19,596 bases of DNA from the NCBI GenBank assembly GCA_027577415.1, contig JANBQS010000377.1:1-19596 (forward strand). The letters run 5' to 3'. The stretch comes from Coemansia sp. RSA 922 (lineage: Eukaryota; Kickxellomycota; Kickxellomycetes; Kickxellales; Kickxellaceae). Positions within the stretch are counted from its first letter, which is position 1. Every line of letters starts with the position of its first letter. Position numbers and translations under genes: made by a program. Of the stretch, positions 1-10,139 are shown one piece after another. The notes beneath the pieces were generated by a model, which was not told the origin of the DNA, searched no databases, and was given only the letters and a program-made list of their open reading frames with translations.

Positions 1-3000
1 ATCTACCTCACACAGCAGGACCGCCGGTCGTCTTTGATACTGTCCAATGGGTCTGCGGCTGGCCTTGAAGCGTCGGAACTCGATAGCGGCATGTCTATTG
101 TGTCCAAGATCCATTTTGTCGATCTTGCTGGCTCCGAGCGCATAAAGCGGACTGGTGCTGCGGGAGACCGTGCCAAGGAAGGCATATCCATTAATGCCGG
201 CCTTTTGGCTCTAGGCAACGTCATCTCAGCTCTGGGCAGCATGACGGTAGCGCCTGGTGGCACCAGTGCGGGAGCTGGAGGGCCACCTCCAAGGCGGGGC
301 ACTATGCATGTGCCGTACCGCGACAGCAAGCTAACACGACTGCTGCAAGACTCCTTGGGTGGCAACTCGCAGACACTGATGCTGGCATGTATCTCGCCCT
401 CGGATCGAAACAGCCCCGAGAGCCTCAACACGATTCGGTATGCCAATCGGGCGCGCAATATCCGCAACAAAGTGGCAGTCAACTTTGACAAGAACAGCTC
501 AGTCGAATTAAGCATGCTTAAGACGGAAGTCGCCAGACTGCGTGGCGAGTTGTCCAAGCTCAAGCTACAGCGCCGCCAGTCCACGCTTACGTTGAATGGC
601 ACAGCTGATTCCAACGGCGATGTTAGCCTGTCTGCCTCGGTTGCTATGCGCAAGAACGCCGACTTGACACAACGGCTTGAGCAAGCGCTTCGTCGTGCCG
701 CTGCGCTGGAGCATGAACGCAATATGCTGCGACTGCGCGTGGCTGAGCTGGGCGGTTCGAATCAGTCTACGCCAAACATCCCGCCAGCTTCATTTCCCGA
801 CTTTGCCCCTCCCATCGGCAGGGCTGACGATTCTGGCTTGCGGCCCAACGGCAGCACGAACGACAGCGGGCTTACTGATGCTACTGATGTGATGTCGCAG
901 AGCAACGTTCTGAGTACGATGGACCGTGAGCTCTCAGAGCAGGCCGAACGCCATGAGCATCAGATCGATAGTGTGCGTCGCCATTTTACGTCGCGCCTCG
1001 AGCTCGTGCAGGAATCGCTGCTGGTTGTGCAGAAGGAGCGCGATGTCGCCTTGCAGCGCTTGGTCAATGCCAATTTGCCGCCCAAGTCCGAATTGCGAGC
1101 TGGCTCTACAGCAGCTGCTGCCGCAGCCGCGTCTGGTCGAGGCAGCAGTACTAGCGCGCCTAATCGCCGTGCATTGGGGATTGACATTGCGCCAGTCGGA
1201 ACCACTACGCCAACCACGCCAACAAAGCTACGCCTGCCTAGCCGAGCCACCAAGAACATGCGCCACGAGCAGTCGACGCCCAGCACGCCTCTATCACGCA
1301 TGGCGTCTGGCGCCGAACTGCGTAGCAGCGCAGCCAAGCCATTTGCACAGCTCACGCGCATGGGCTCTAGCTCTGGTATCGGTCTTGCTGCATGCAACTC
1401 GCAAGACGAGCACTCTCCGCAGATGCGCAAGCTGCAAGACGAAATCGACTGGCTCAAGCGCGAGAACAAGCGGGTGGCCGAGAATAGCAGCACGGAGACC
1501 GAGCGACTCACTTTGCAGATCCAAGAACAGGCCAAGGAGATATCCAGACTGCGGCGTCAACATACCGGTCGACGCGAAAGCGATCGCTATGCGTTACTGC
1601 CCTTTAAGGAGAATAGCTGGGGCGCGGCCAAGAGCGCTGCTGCCGCTTCCTCGTCATCCTCTGCCGCCCATCACCACATGCCGGATGGAGACACTCACTC
1701 GGGCGATAGGGGCCGTAGGGACGAGGGCAGTGGGCCTAATCTCTTGCGTGCGGCCTATATCAAAGCCGTGGTTGAAAACGAATTGCAGCGCTGCGTACGT
1801 GCTAGACAGCTATTGCGCGAGCGCGACTCGTTTTTGGCTGAGCAGGACCAGCTTATGAATCAGCAAAACGACTTGCTTCTGAGCATGCAAAACCTGCAAC
1901 AAGACTCGGAGACGGCTCTGGCCAGCGACGAAGAGGATACAACCGGCGATGACGAGTACAAGTCTATGCAGATGCAGCGTGTTTCTGAAAAGATCGAAAT
2001 CATCGATGCTGAGCTCCATCACTTGGATCTCAAGGTACGCGATGCCGAAGCCGAAGTCGCACAGCTTGCTGAGGCTGCTCCCGCAACCGACGATGCCAGC
2101 AACTTGAATGCCAGCGGTCTGTTGGTCGCCCCTGCCATAATCAATATGAGCGGCTTGGCTATGCGCATGGTTGAAGATGTCGTGCGAGTCGACTACCGCG
2201 CCTTTGTTGACTTGTTCCAGGGCTTGCCGCAGGCCGACTCCACTGGCCTGGCGTACTTGCTTATGCAGGATATTATTGAGCATCGCCTAGTGGCCTTGCG
2301 CGACGCTCGTGAGCGCGCAAGCCTGGAGGAGCAAGCTATGGACTTGCGTCGCACGCTTTTGGCTATGCAAAAGACTGCGCTTAATGCTGCTCTGTCCTAC
2401 GAGCGCGAGCTAGGCGACGCTGAGCGCAAGCTAGACCAACTTTTGCCTCCACCGTCATTGCCCTTTGCTCACCAGCTGTCACGTCGGGGCTCAGCTATCC
2501 GAACTGGCGAATGTCCCAATGACGGGCTTGACTACGGCTTTGACAAACCGGGTGAGGGAGCTGCTGCCCCTGCTTGTGAGGCTGCGGTATTGGATCGCTC
2601 GATCTATGAGGGCGTTCGCGAGCGAGGGATTCTACTGCGCTCAGCCCTGATCAGCGCCCTAGAAGCGCCTCCGCTGGGTAGCGAGGCCAGTACGTCGACA
2701 TCGCGTCTTGGCCGTAGCGATGCATGGGATGGAGGAGCTAGTGCTGACAACATGTCTATGGAAAACATACGCGGCGCCAAGGCACCTGTAGCGGAGTGGT
2801 CTGAAGACGCGTCAGACTTTGCCAGTCTTAGCGATGCTACCAACGATGATATTAGCGTCTCTGACAATGCCTCACTGCTGCCATACGATAGTATCTCCAG
2901 TAAGCTGTCGCCAGCTGATCCTACTCGCGCTAATCCATTTTCAGAATCTCGCGCAGTACCTGGAAGCAACCGCTCATCTGCAACTCCTGCTAATTCTGCT

Positions 3001-5250
3001 GCGCTTGGCAACTTGAATCACGTCAACTCTAGTAGCGAGGACACGACACATATGTTTGCGGATGCCAGCGATGTCTTTGAGCCGCTTCCTGGATCAAGCA
3101 TATCGGCATCGCGAGTGGCACTCCCACCTCGCAGTCGACTAAATATGGTTACTTCGCCGACCGAGTCTGATGTTAGCTTTGTCGGCACCCCTCGTAGCCA
3201 TGGTACACCACCTCTGCCCGTTACCACGACACAAACAGTAACGATTGTCGACACATCGCCAGTTGACTCTGACCGTGGTGGAGAGTATCTGTCTGACCCT
3301 GATGCTAGTGGATCAGAGGACGGCGATCTCGCAGAGCTGTACCAATCAAGCAATGGTGATAATTTTCGACTTCCCAATCTAGCTCGTAAACAGTCGGTTC
3401 GCAATCGCAGTCGCCGCTACCACCTAATACGTCGGACATCTATGCGCAAGCAAATTACACACTCCAAGCTTGCCGCTCCTCGAATTGGTCACTCTGGTAG
3501 TATCAGTCGGCGGAAGCGAGGATCCTTGCGCAAGACTAGGATTAGTTTGCCTATAGTTCCACCGGAAATGATCGACTATATCGATAAGCGCCATCCTACG
3601 GCCATCAACGTCGGTGGTGCTCCACCGATAGTAGCCTCGACAGAAATGCTTAGAGAGATGCGCCTTGTTCCCGATGACGAGTACCAAGGCAATATTGCTG
3701 CGTTTGCCTCGTTTGCTATGAAGCAAAAACCAGCCGTTGTGGCTAGTAACGAGACGAGTCCGCCTTTGCCGCCTCGTCGCCAGTCGATAGCCAATGCCAA
3801 TGCCGAACTGCCTATGATCGACACGACGACTCCTGCGTCTCTGGCATTAAGTCCCGCTGATAGCAGCCGAACCAAGGCCAGCTCTGTGTCGCCCGATATC
3901 AGCTCGCAGGTATATACTCCACGCTCGGCGGGCAAGGTCGCTAGCCGCATCGATGTGGGCAGGAGCCCTAGTAGCTATAGTCCTCAGGCTGTGCCTACGT
4001 ACGTCCGCCCTGGCAACCCCGAATCTCCAGCAACATCCATGCTGTGGTCGCCAGTAACAGTCGGTGGAGCTGCCTCGCTACTAGAATCCACGGATAATAC
4101 ATTGCTGCCCACTGCACACACGACACCGCAACAGCACAGCCCAGCCTCGGTCCATAACAATAGGCTTGGAGGTAGCCCCGATACTCAGCACCCTGGCTAC
4201 ATATCCACTATGTCAGTGATATCTAGTGGCACTCGCTCAGGAGATATACTTCCGAACGCCAATCCAGATACTGAGTTGTGTGCTAGCCCAGCACTCAGTA
4301 GCAGTGCATATAGCCCACAAATATATAGTCCGCGAGCAACGAGCCGTGGCGACGGTCTGACCCAAGAGCAATGTACTTCACCTACTCGGCTCCGAAGGGA
4401 AATAAGCAAAGCTTTGGTTCAGCCATCACCTGCCCAGCCAATTTACGACGAGTACCCCGGCTTTAGGCGTCCCTACTCTGATATTCCTGACTCGTCGACC
4501 ATGACTAGTCCTAAATTTGCCGCAACATCGCCGAGACCACACAGTGCCGTAGTATCCAACGCAGCATCTATGGATGTGGAGAGGCCTCAACGCTTCTTAT
4601 CGCCCACCGAGCACGCCAACGCCTCTCTGTTCTCTATGTTGGACGCCACCCAGACAGATGCCAGTAATGGCAACTACAGCGTATCAGATATTGAAAGAGA
4701 CGACTCGCAAGACTCGTCGTTGGCAAACATGACCACGGACGGAAGCAATCGTGTCAAGGGTTTGGATAAACCAGCTCGCATTCGTCGTCGGGCTCAGACT
4801 AGCAACGTCGGAGGCGACTCTTCCAGTCGTAGGACTAGTGACCGCGTTACCAGCAGGCTAAGCACAAACGTGGAGAAGGCTGGAGGCGGTGTTAGCCGTT
4901 TGTCCAAGATACTTGGTGGTTTTGGGCTTGGTGGATCGAAAAACAAGCCTCAGCCACAGCCATCTTTTATCCTCCATGGTTACTACCGAGCAGATTCAAA
5001 TGTGGCTAGATATGGCGGTATGGCTAGTACGGCGGACGTCGGTCGGGACAGAAGCAACTCGGATTCGTCTGGCGTACGAGTAGCGCAGGTACGCAAAGTA
5101 CACAGCTCACTTGATCATGTGACTGCTGGAAACGTTCATTATGACTGGCCTGCTAGTGTAATTAGAGGTGTCGATGACAGTTTCCAGGTTTCGCCAGTGG
5201 TCCAGCAGCGCACTGCCACTAACCGTCCATCTACTGCGAATGGGGGATAA
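1..5250 (+). CDS. Kinesin-4-like motor protein, 5' end outside the window
   Basis: A plus-end microtubule motor by family. The frame is open from base 1, so the gene begins upstream; 1749 residues are visible. The end of the motor domain is present: switch II in [13 protein letters not shown] (codons about 36-48), then [30 protein letters not shown] and [11 protein letters not shown] (to about codon 160). The [28 protein letters not shown] wording is closest to kinesin-4 (KIF4/KIF21). The P-loop and switch I lie upstream. A Gly/Pro-rich insertion sits in loop 12. Coiled-coil stretches follow at about codons 165-190, 305-355, 470-525, 580-690 and 780-830. The last 850 or so residues are Ser/Pro/Thr-rich and look disordered, with over 25 S/T-P sites, a PPLPPRR motif and SDIP. 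No WD40 repeats as in KIF21. No introns are needed. Sure of kinesin; subfamily likely. Confidence 0.93.
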   Translation: MYLTQQDRRSSLILSNGSAAGLEASELDSGMSIVSKIHFVDLAGSERIKRTGAAGDRAKEGISINAGLLALGNVISALGSMTVAPGGTSAGAGGPPPRRGTMHVPYRDSKLTRLLQDSLGGNSQTLMLACISPSDRNSPESLNTIRYANRARNIRNKVAVNFDKNSSVELSMLKTEVARLRGELSKLKLQRRQSTLTLNGTADSNGDVSLSASVAMRKNADLTQRLEQALRRAAALEHERNMLRLRVAELGGSNQSTPNIPPASFPDFAPPIGRADDSGLRPNGSTNDSGLTDATDVMSQSNVLSTMDRELSEQAERHEHQIDSVRRHFTSRLELVQESLLVVQKERDVALQRLVNANLPPKSELRAGSTAAAAAAASGRGSSTSAPNRRALGIDIAPVGTTTPTTPTKLRLPSRATKNMRHEQSTPSTPLSRMASGAELRSSAAKPFAQLTRMGSSSGIGLAACNSQDEHSPQMRKLQDEIDWLKRENKRVAENSSTETERLTLQIQEQAKEISRLRRQHTGRRESDRYALLPFKENSWGAAKSAAAASSSSSAAHHHMPDGDTHSGDRGRRDEGSGPNLLRAAYIKAVVENELQRCVRARQLLRERDSFLAEQDQLMNQQNDLLLSMQNLQQDSETALASDEEDTTGDDEYKSMQMQRVSEKIEIIDAELHHLDLKVRDAEAEVAQLAEAAPATDDASNLNASGLLVAPAIINMSGLAMRMVEDVVRVDYRAFVDLFQGLPQADSTGLAYLLMQDIIEHRLVALRDARERASLEEQAMDLRRTLLAMQKTALNAALSYERELGDAERKLDQLLPPPSLPFAHQLSRRGSAIRTGECPNDGLDYGFDKPGEGAAAPACEAAVLDRSIYEGVRERGILLRSALISALEAPPLGSEASTSTSRLGRSDAWDGGASADNMSMENIRGAKAPVAEWSEDASDFASLSDATNDDISVSDNASLLPYDSISSKLSPADPTRANPFSESRAVPGSNRSSATPANSAALGNLNHVNSSSEDTTHMFADASDVFEPLPGSSISASRVALPPRSRLNMVTSPTESDVSFVGTPRSHGTPPLPVTTTQTVTIVDTSPVDSDRGGEYLSDPDASGSEDGDLAELYQSSNGDNFRLPNLARKQSVRNRSRRYHLIRRTSMRKQITHSKLAAPRIGHSGSISRRKRGSLRKTRISLPIVPPEMIDYIDKRHPTAINVGGAPPIVASTEMLREMRLVPDDEYQGNIAAFASFAMKQKPAVVASNETSPPLPPRRQSIANANAELPMIDTTTPASLALSPADSSRTKASSVSPDISSQVYTPRSAGKVASRIDVGRSPSSYSPQAVPTYVRPGNPESPATSMLWSPVTVGGAASLLESTDNTLLPTAHTTPQQHSPASVHNNRLGGSPDTQHPGYISTMSVISSGTRSGDILPNANPDTELCASPALSSSAYSPQIYSPRATSRGDGLTQEQCTSPTRLRREISKALVQPSPAQPIYDEYPGFRRPYSDIPDSSTMTSPKFAATSPRPHSAVVSNAASMDVERPQRFLSPTEHANASLFSMLDATQTDASNGNYSVSDIERDDSQDSSLANMTTDGSNRVKGLDKPARIRRRAQTSNVGGDSSSRRTSDRVTSRLSTNVEKAGGGVSRLSKILGGFGLGGSKNKPQPQPSFILHGYYRADSNVARYGGMASTADVGRDRSNSDSSGVRVAQVRKVHSSLDHVTAGNVHYDWPASVIRGVDDSFQVSPVVQQRTATNRPSTANGG

Positions 5251-5742
5251 GCCCTATTTCCCGGGGTTTTGAGCATTAGGCATGTCAGTTTCTCTTTTTT
5301 TTTTTCTGTTGGGCCATATCATCTCAGTAGCAAGAATAAAACATGTGTAGAATCTAAATTTTTGAAATAATAACATTTCGGTTTGGGGAGAGCAGCGGGT
5401 GTACGTTTCAGCTAAGGAACAAAAAAAGAAAAGGAAAAACCTAACATAATATTGGTTGGTAGATATAATGTAAGTATACCTCCAAGATACTTAGCAATTG
5501 AATGGCTATATTTCAAAGAGCGCAATCAAGCAAGGGCTTTGTCTTTAGAATGCTTTTTGTCTTTTCTTCAAAGAACTTGCTGTAGCCGCAGCATTTTCCT
5601 TCTTTCCAACAGAACAGTCAATTACGTATTTTTCAGCTAAAAAGGCATTGGTTCTGCTGGCAAGAAAAATTCTCTCTTCTTCTTAGCTCTATTTTTCTTT
5701 ATTCCATTCCTTGGCCATCTAGTTGCTTCTTGTGCTTTTTCA
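5251..5742. other. Intergenic region: kinesin 3' end and transporter promoter/leader
   Basis: Both flanking genes point right. After the kinesin stop come a T-run (about 5294-5305) and an AATAAA at 5335-5340, a candidate poly(A) signal. The rest should hold the transporter promoter and 5' leader. Two intron-like patterns are visible: GTACGT at 5401 with CTAAC at 5441-5445 and TAG ending at 5462, and GTAAGT at 5470 with TTTTTCAG ending at 5636. Neither can add coding sequence to the transporter, because an in-frame TAA at 5638-5640 precedes its ATG. The second lacks a clear branch point. No credible protein gene lies here. Confidence 0.5.
5335..5340 (+). terminator. Candidate polyadenylation signal of the kinesin gene
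   Basis: AATAAA lies 85 bases after the kinesin stop codon and is followed by AT-rich sequence. The match and position are reasonable, but fungal poly(A) signals are loose, so this is only a candidate. Confidence 0.4.
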
Positions 5743-8700
5743 ATGATTATCCAGGAATATTTTTATTATGCAACCTCAGTGTTGCAACACTCTGCTCTTC
5801 CAGCTGCTGATGCTGCCGTCTTAGCCATGTCGCTTTACGCAGTCCTACGAAACAAGACGCCATTGTCCAAGTGGTTTGGCAACATGCCATCCCTTCTAGC
5901 ATGTGCTACTCTCGCTGCTCTTGCTGTCAACTCAGCGGTCACCTGGAGCCACATTTTGTTCTCTTTTGCTGTTCTTTCGTCACCAGTTCTATCCACTTCA
6001 GCAACATGCTACATTTGGTTCCAAGCATTCCATCTACTGGGCGTTTACCGAGCACTGAATGGCTCAAATGAAGCATGGAGTAGGGTAGCATGTGCTCTGT
6101 TTCATGGTGTTCTAGTGTTGGCAAACCTCAATGCCTCAAGCAAATCCCTACTAACCCAAGTTGTTCAGCAGTGCACCTATGCTCGAGAGCGCTACCTCAT
6201 GAAACTGCAAAAACTGCGCCAAGTTACATTTGATGACATGTGGCCACTTCCAGAGCGTTTCCGGCTTCGTAATGCCTACAGTGAGTTCAAGTACAACACA
6301 AGCGAATCTTATTTTGTTATTCGTGCCATCTTTCGCATGATGTGGCGTCCAATGATTCCAGTGTACATTGTTGGATTGTTGCTTCAATTCATACCTCTAC
6401 TTCAAATCAAGCTAAACAGCAGTATTATGCACAATGTTGAAGATTTGTCCAACTATAGCATGTACATGATTGTTGCAGATGTTGCGCGTATTATGCTTGC
6501 TCAGTTGTTGGGCAACCAACAGAGCGTAGCTAATCAGTATATTAAAAACGAAATGGCAAGAGCAGAGAATGCAATTGACATTGAGGTGTTCCGCTTGCCC
6601 TTGCAGAGGCTGGGACTGAGGAAGAAATCAGATGATTATAAGCCACCCAGCCACTACATCAAACCCTTAATTGAGCTTCCACAAAAGGTTGAACACCTAC
6701 TTAGCTGCCTGTTTTCTATGGCCATGACAGGATGGATGTTGTACAATCACATTGGTTACCATGTCATTATTGCTGTTATATTACCTCATCTGTTGAAGCT
6801 TGTTTATCTTGGACTAGGCTTACTAATGGGTAGTGAGCGCAACTGGCAGGAGCAGAGAGTAGGTGCTAGTTTCAGGCCAGACATGGAGGATATAACTAAG
6901 GGAATAAAATCAATCAAGATTTTTGCTTGGGAGAAAATGTTTCCTAATCTATCACCCTATCCATATTTTATGTCTGGAAAAAAGCTTCCCTGGTATGCTC
7001 CACTTATGCGACTTATTTGGACTTTGCTAAACACCCTAAATACGTTTGTTGATAAGTTGAGTGCACTTGCAGCCATTTACGCCTACTCTACATCTGCAAT
7101 AGCTAATGTGAGTATGTCCAATGCCAATATACTGGAGATTTCTTCGCTTATTCAAATGTTGCAGGGCGATATGGGAAAGTTCAGCAAAATTTTAACTGGA
7201 TTTAAACTTATTTCGGGAAACAACCAGAAAGTTGAAAGCATGTTCAAATGCAACTATCTTAATTCTTTGCCTCATTCAGATGACACTTCCAAAGTTGGCC
7301 CATTAGTAGAGATGGATCAATGTAGCTTTACCTGGGGAACAGGAGAAAAGGCTAAGAGTGTTCTTTCAGGTGTTTCATTGAGTGCAAGTGCAGGAGACTT
7401 GGTGGCGATCGTTGGCAAGACTGGTGTGGGAAAGTCATCACTATTGCTGGCCATATGCAGTGAGGTAGAAATGACGCGAGGAACAGGAAGGTTGGTTGGC
7501 AAAATCGCATACCTGGAGCAGCAGCCATGGATTATGAATGACACGTTACGTGCAAACATTCTCTTTGGGCGTAAATATGAAGAAGACTATTATTGGAAGG
7601 TGTTGCATGCCTGTGCACTTACAGATGACTTGGAGATGTGGCCAAAAAGCGATATGACAATTATAGGTGAGAATGGCATGAATATCTCTGGTGGTCAGAG
7701 AGCTCGCCTGGCTTTGGCTAGAACTGTGTATTCTAAGGCTGACATATATTTCCTGGATGACCCCTTGTCAGCAGTGGATGCCATTGTCAAGCGCCATATT
7801 CTGGACAATATTATCTTGAGCACTGGGATGCTGGGTGAGAAGCTACGCTTCGTCACTACTCATGCAGACAACATCTTGCCACTATGTAACCAAGTTGCTA
7901 CTGTGGACAATGGTCATGTTTCTGTCAAGGTTCAGACACCTCAAGTCCATACTGCATTTGATTTCAAAGCCAAAGCAAAGCCCAAGCAGAAGGATTTTGA
8001 CTACGCCAGCAAAGAGCTACAGGTAGAACCAGCTTCAAATGATAAGGAAATAACTAGCGCCTCTGATGAGAACGCAGATACGATTATTAGTACTAGTGAT
8101 ACTACTAAAGCTTCAAAGCAGTGGTCACGCTGGAGTAATGCCTTGTATGCTATTCGCATTTGTGGATTTCCAGTGGTAGCAACCCTTATAATGACAGAAA
8201 TATTTGATAAGATATCAGAAACGGTACTTATTATGTATAAGCTTAGTGTGTTAAAAGGCAACTCAGGTAGGGCCAATGGAAATGCTATGCTCGCATATAT
8301 AGGAATAACGACATTGGGTGATTTATCCATTTCATTGATAAGGAAGCTCGAAAGTTACATTGAAAGGTCTTTGCTTAATGAAAAGTTTGAGCAAAAAATT
8401 GGCAACCATCTTATTAGAGGCCTGCTATTTGCACCTTTGACATACTTTGAGGGTAAGCAAGGTAAGAATATTTACAATGATCACAATAGTGCTATTTTTA
8501 CATTTACCAGTTACGCCTGTGAATACTTGTCAGATACCTGTGCAGATGTTGCATTCGCCCTTGTGTTGATATACCGAATTGCAAAGTCTTCTCCTTGGCT
8601 TCTCTTTTGTGTTCCACTGTTTTGGCGGATGTCCCGTGTAATGAAATCCATTTTTGATTCATTAAATAAGCGGTTTGATGAGTTGGACAAGGAAGAAAAG

Positions 8701-10023
8701 AAGGGACATGATCATAACAAGAGCTTAGTCAAGGATGGAGCGCAGATGATCCGCCTCTTTGGAGTAGAGCCTTACTTCACAGAAAATTACATTCAGAGCG
8801 CCGAGAGCACTACTCGCTTGGGTATGACGAGATCGACATACTATAATCTAAGAATTTTAGTGGCAGAAACTACTAGAACAACATTGCATTCGACGCTTCT
8901 CTATATCTATATTGCCATGTCGAAGATTGGGTTTTATGCTATAGGGGCAGGCGATGTTGCCGAGTTTCGCAAGAGCTGTGAATTAATGAGCAAGAGAACA
9001 AATATTGTGTCTTCCATATCGACAAGAACTTTTGAGCTGCTAGCAGCTATCAATGAGTTCCGTAATCTAGCTGAGTGTGATCCAGAGGCACCATACATAA
9101 TTGATAGCTGTAGGCCAGCTATGCAATGGCCGCCCAATGGCAAAATTGAGCTCCGCGATTATAGCATGAAGTACAGTGCAGATCTAGGCTATGCTTTAAA
9201 GAACGTCAACCTGATCATTAACCCAGGAGAGAAGATTGGTATTGTTGGACGGACTGGTGCTGGAAAGTCTTCGCTGGCCAAGGTACTGTTTAGATTAGTT
9301 CATGAGAACACCAGCGGTTCTATTTTGATCGATGGACAGGATATTTCTGAGTATGGTGTTGGCGACTACAGACCACGGCTGGGCATGATTCCCCAAGAGT
9401 CGTCAATGTTTAGTGGGTCAATCAGAAGAAATTTGGATCCACTGAATCAGTTTGACATTGAAGAAACGTGGGCAGCGTTGGCAAAGTGCAACTTGTCAGA
9501 GCTAGTTTCATCCAAAGATACTTCAAGCAATGATTCTCCCAAGTCAGAGTATGGAATAGATCAAGCACGCAAAAGCAAAGAGTGGCAAAATGCAGGCTGG
9601 ATGAAGCGTTTGCTGTTATTTATTCTTAATGAGGCACCTGCGACACTAAATACTGTGGAAAAGCCCAGATTCAATGGATTGGGTAAATCAGTTCAAGGGT
9701 GCTTTGGAAGCTTTAGTAGTGGTCAACAGCAGCTATTTGGCTTGTGTCGCATAATTATGCGCAAACAAAAGATTGTTGTGCTTGATGAAGCCACGGCCAA
9801 TGTCGATTTGGAGACTGACAAGTCCGTCCAAGAGCTGATTCGCAAAGAGTTTAGTGATTGCACCGTGTTGACCATTGCTCATCGCCTAGAAACAATTATG
9901 AATAGTGATCGCATTATCGTCATGGACAGGGGCACCATTGCTGAGATTGGCACACCACAAGAGCTGCTTGCTAAAGACGGAATGTTTGCCCAACTAGTCA
10001 AAACCAGTGACTTTGGTCAGTAA
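5743..10023 (+). CDS. ABCC-subfamily (MRP/YCF1-like) full ABC transporter
   Basis: An ATP-driven membrane exporter by family; substrate unknown. In fungi such proteins often sit in the vacuolar or plasma membrane and move glutathione conjugates, bile acids or drugs. The 1426 residues show about five N-terminal hydrophobic segments (20-130, TMD0-like), then TMD1 (about 204-450, with the ABCC-typical IKIFAWE). NBD1 has Walker A GKTGVGKSS (558-566), ISGGQ (648-652), Walker B with the DD pair usual in ABCC NBD1 (D672/D673) and H707. A charged linker (about 730-790) leads to TMD2 (about 800-1070). NBD2 has Walker A GRTGAGKSS (1169-1177), LDE (1347-1349), H1380 and an atypical FSSGQ (1324-1328), preceded by an insertion of about 45 residues. 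The ATG follows an in-frame stop at 5638. Somewhat shorter than YCF1. AT-richer than neighbouring genes. Confidence 0.95.
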   Translation: MIIQEYFYYATSVLQHSALPAADAAVLAMSLYAVLRNKTPLSKWFGNMPSLLACATLAALAVNSAVTWSHILFSFAVLSSPVLSTSATCYIWFQAFHLLGVYRALNGSNEAWSRVACALFHGVLVLANLNASSKSLLTQVVQQCTYARERYLMKLQKLRQVTFDDMWPLPERFRLRNAYSEFKYNTSESYFVIRAIFRMMWRPMIPVYIVGLLLQFIPLLQIKLNSSIMHNVEDLSNYSMYMIVADVARIMLAQLLGNQQSVANQYIKNEMARAENAIDIEVFRLPLQRLGLRKKSDDYKPPSHYIKPLIELPQKVEHLLSCLFSMAMTGWMLYNHIGYHVIIAVILPHLLKLVYLGLGLLMGSERNWQEQRVGASFRPDMEDITKGIKSIKIFAWEKMFPNLSPYPYFMSGKKLPWYAPLMRLIWTLLNTLNTFVDKLSALAAIYAYSTSAIANVSMSNANILEISSLIQMLQGDMGKFSKILTGFKLISGNNQKVESMFKCNYLNSLPHSDDTSKVGPLVEMDQCSFTWGTGEKAKSVLSGVSLSASAGDLVAIVGKTGVGKSSLLLAICSEVEMTRGTGRLVGKIAYLEQQPWIMNDTLRANILFGRKYEEDYYWKVLHACALTDDLEMWPKSDMTIIGENGMNISGGQRARLALARTVYSKADIYFLDDPLSAVDAIVKRHILDNIILSTGMLGEKLRFVTTHADNILPLCNQVATVDNGHVSVKVQTPQVHTAFDFKAKAKPKQKDFDYASKELQVEPASNDKEITSASDENADTIISTSDTTKASKQWSRWSNALYAIRICGFPVVATLIMTEIFDKISETVLIMYKLSVLKGNSGRANGNAMLAYIGITTLGDLSISLIRKLESYIERSLLNEKFEQKIGNHLIRGLLFAPLTYFEGKQGKNIYNDHNSAIFTFTSYACEYLSDTCADVAFALVLIYRIAKSSPWLLFCVPLFWRMSRVMKSIFDSLNKRFDELDKEEKKGHDHNKSLVKDGAQMIRLFGVEPYFTENYIQSAESTTRLGMTRSTYYNLRILVAETTRTTLHSTLLYIYIAMSKIGFYAIGAGDVAEFRKSCELMSKRTNIVSSISTRTFELLAAINEFRNLAECDPEAPYIIDSCRPAMQWPPNGKIELRDYSMKYSADLGYALKNVNLIINPGEKIGIVGRTGAGKSSLAKVLFRLVHENTSGSILIDGQDISEYGVGDYRPRLGMIPQESSMFSGSIRRNLDPLNQFDIEETWAALAKCNLSELVSSKDTSSNDSPKSEYGIDQARKSKEWQNAGWMKRLLLFILNEAPATLNTVEKPRFNGLGKSVQGCFGSFSSGQQQLFGLCRIIMRKQKIVVLDEATANVDLETDKSVQELIRKEFSDCTVLTIAHRLETIMNSDRIIVMDRGTIAEIGTPQELLAKDGMFAQLVKTSDFGQ

Positions 10024-10139
10024 AGTTTTATTTTTTGAAACTATCGCCGAGTATTTTCAGTCATATCATATATTTTTGTTCATTTACTTTAACAAATAAA
10101 TATAGTCTTGCAAAAAGAAAAAAGTTTGTAAAAATGTAT
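10024..10139. terminator. Convergent 3' ends of transporter and hydrolase
   Basis: Only 116 bases separate the two stop codons. An AATAAA at 10095-10100 on the plus strand could serve the transporter. TTTATT at 10027-10032, which is AATAAA on the minus strand, could serve the hydrolase. If both are used, the two 3' UTRs overlap over nearly the whole gap. The assignment is inference from motif and position. Confidence 0.4.

Noticed and set aside
3..722. 239-codon minus-strand open frame opposite the kinesin motor
   Set aside because: It lies entirely antisense to the conserved kinesin sequence, has Ser/Arg-rich composition and shows no domain.
926..1858. 310-codon plus-strand open frame in another frame of the kinesin gene
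   Set aside because: It overlaps the coiled-coil coding sequence. Its Cys/Arg-rich residues are typical of an out-of-frame reading.
5452..5640. 62-codon open frame between kinesin and transporter
   Set aside because: It starts at TTG, has no recognisable motif and overlaps a possible leader intron.
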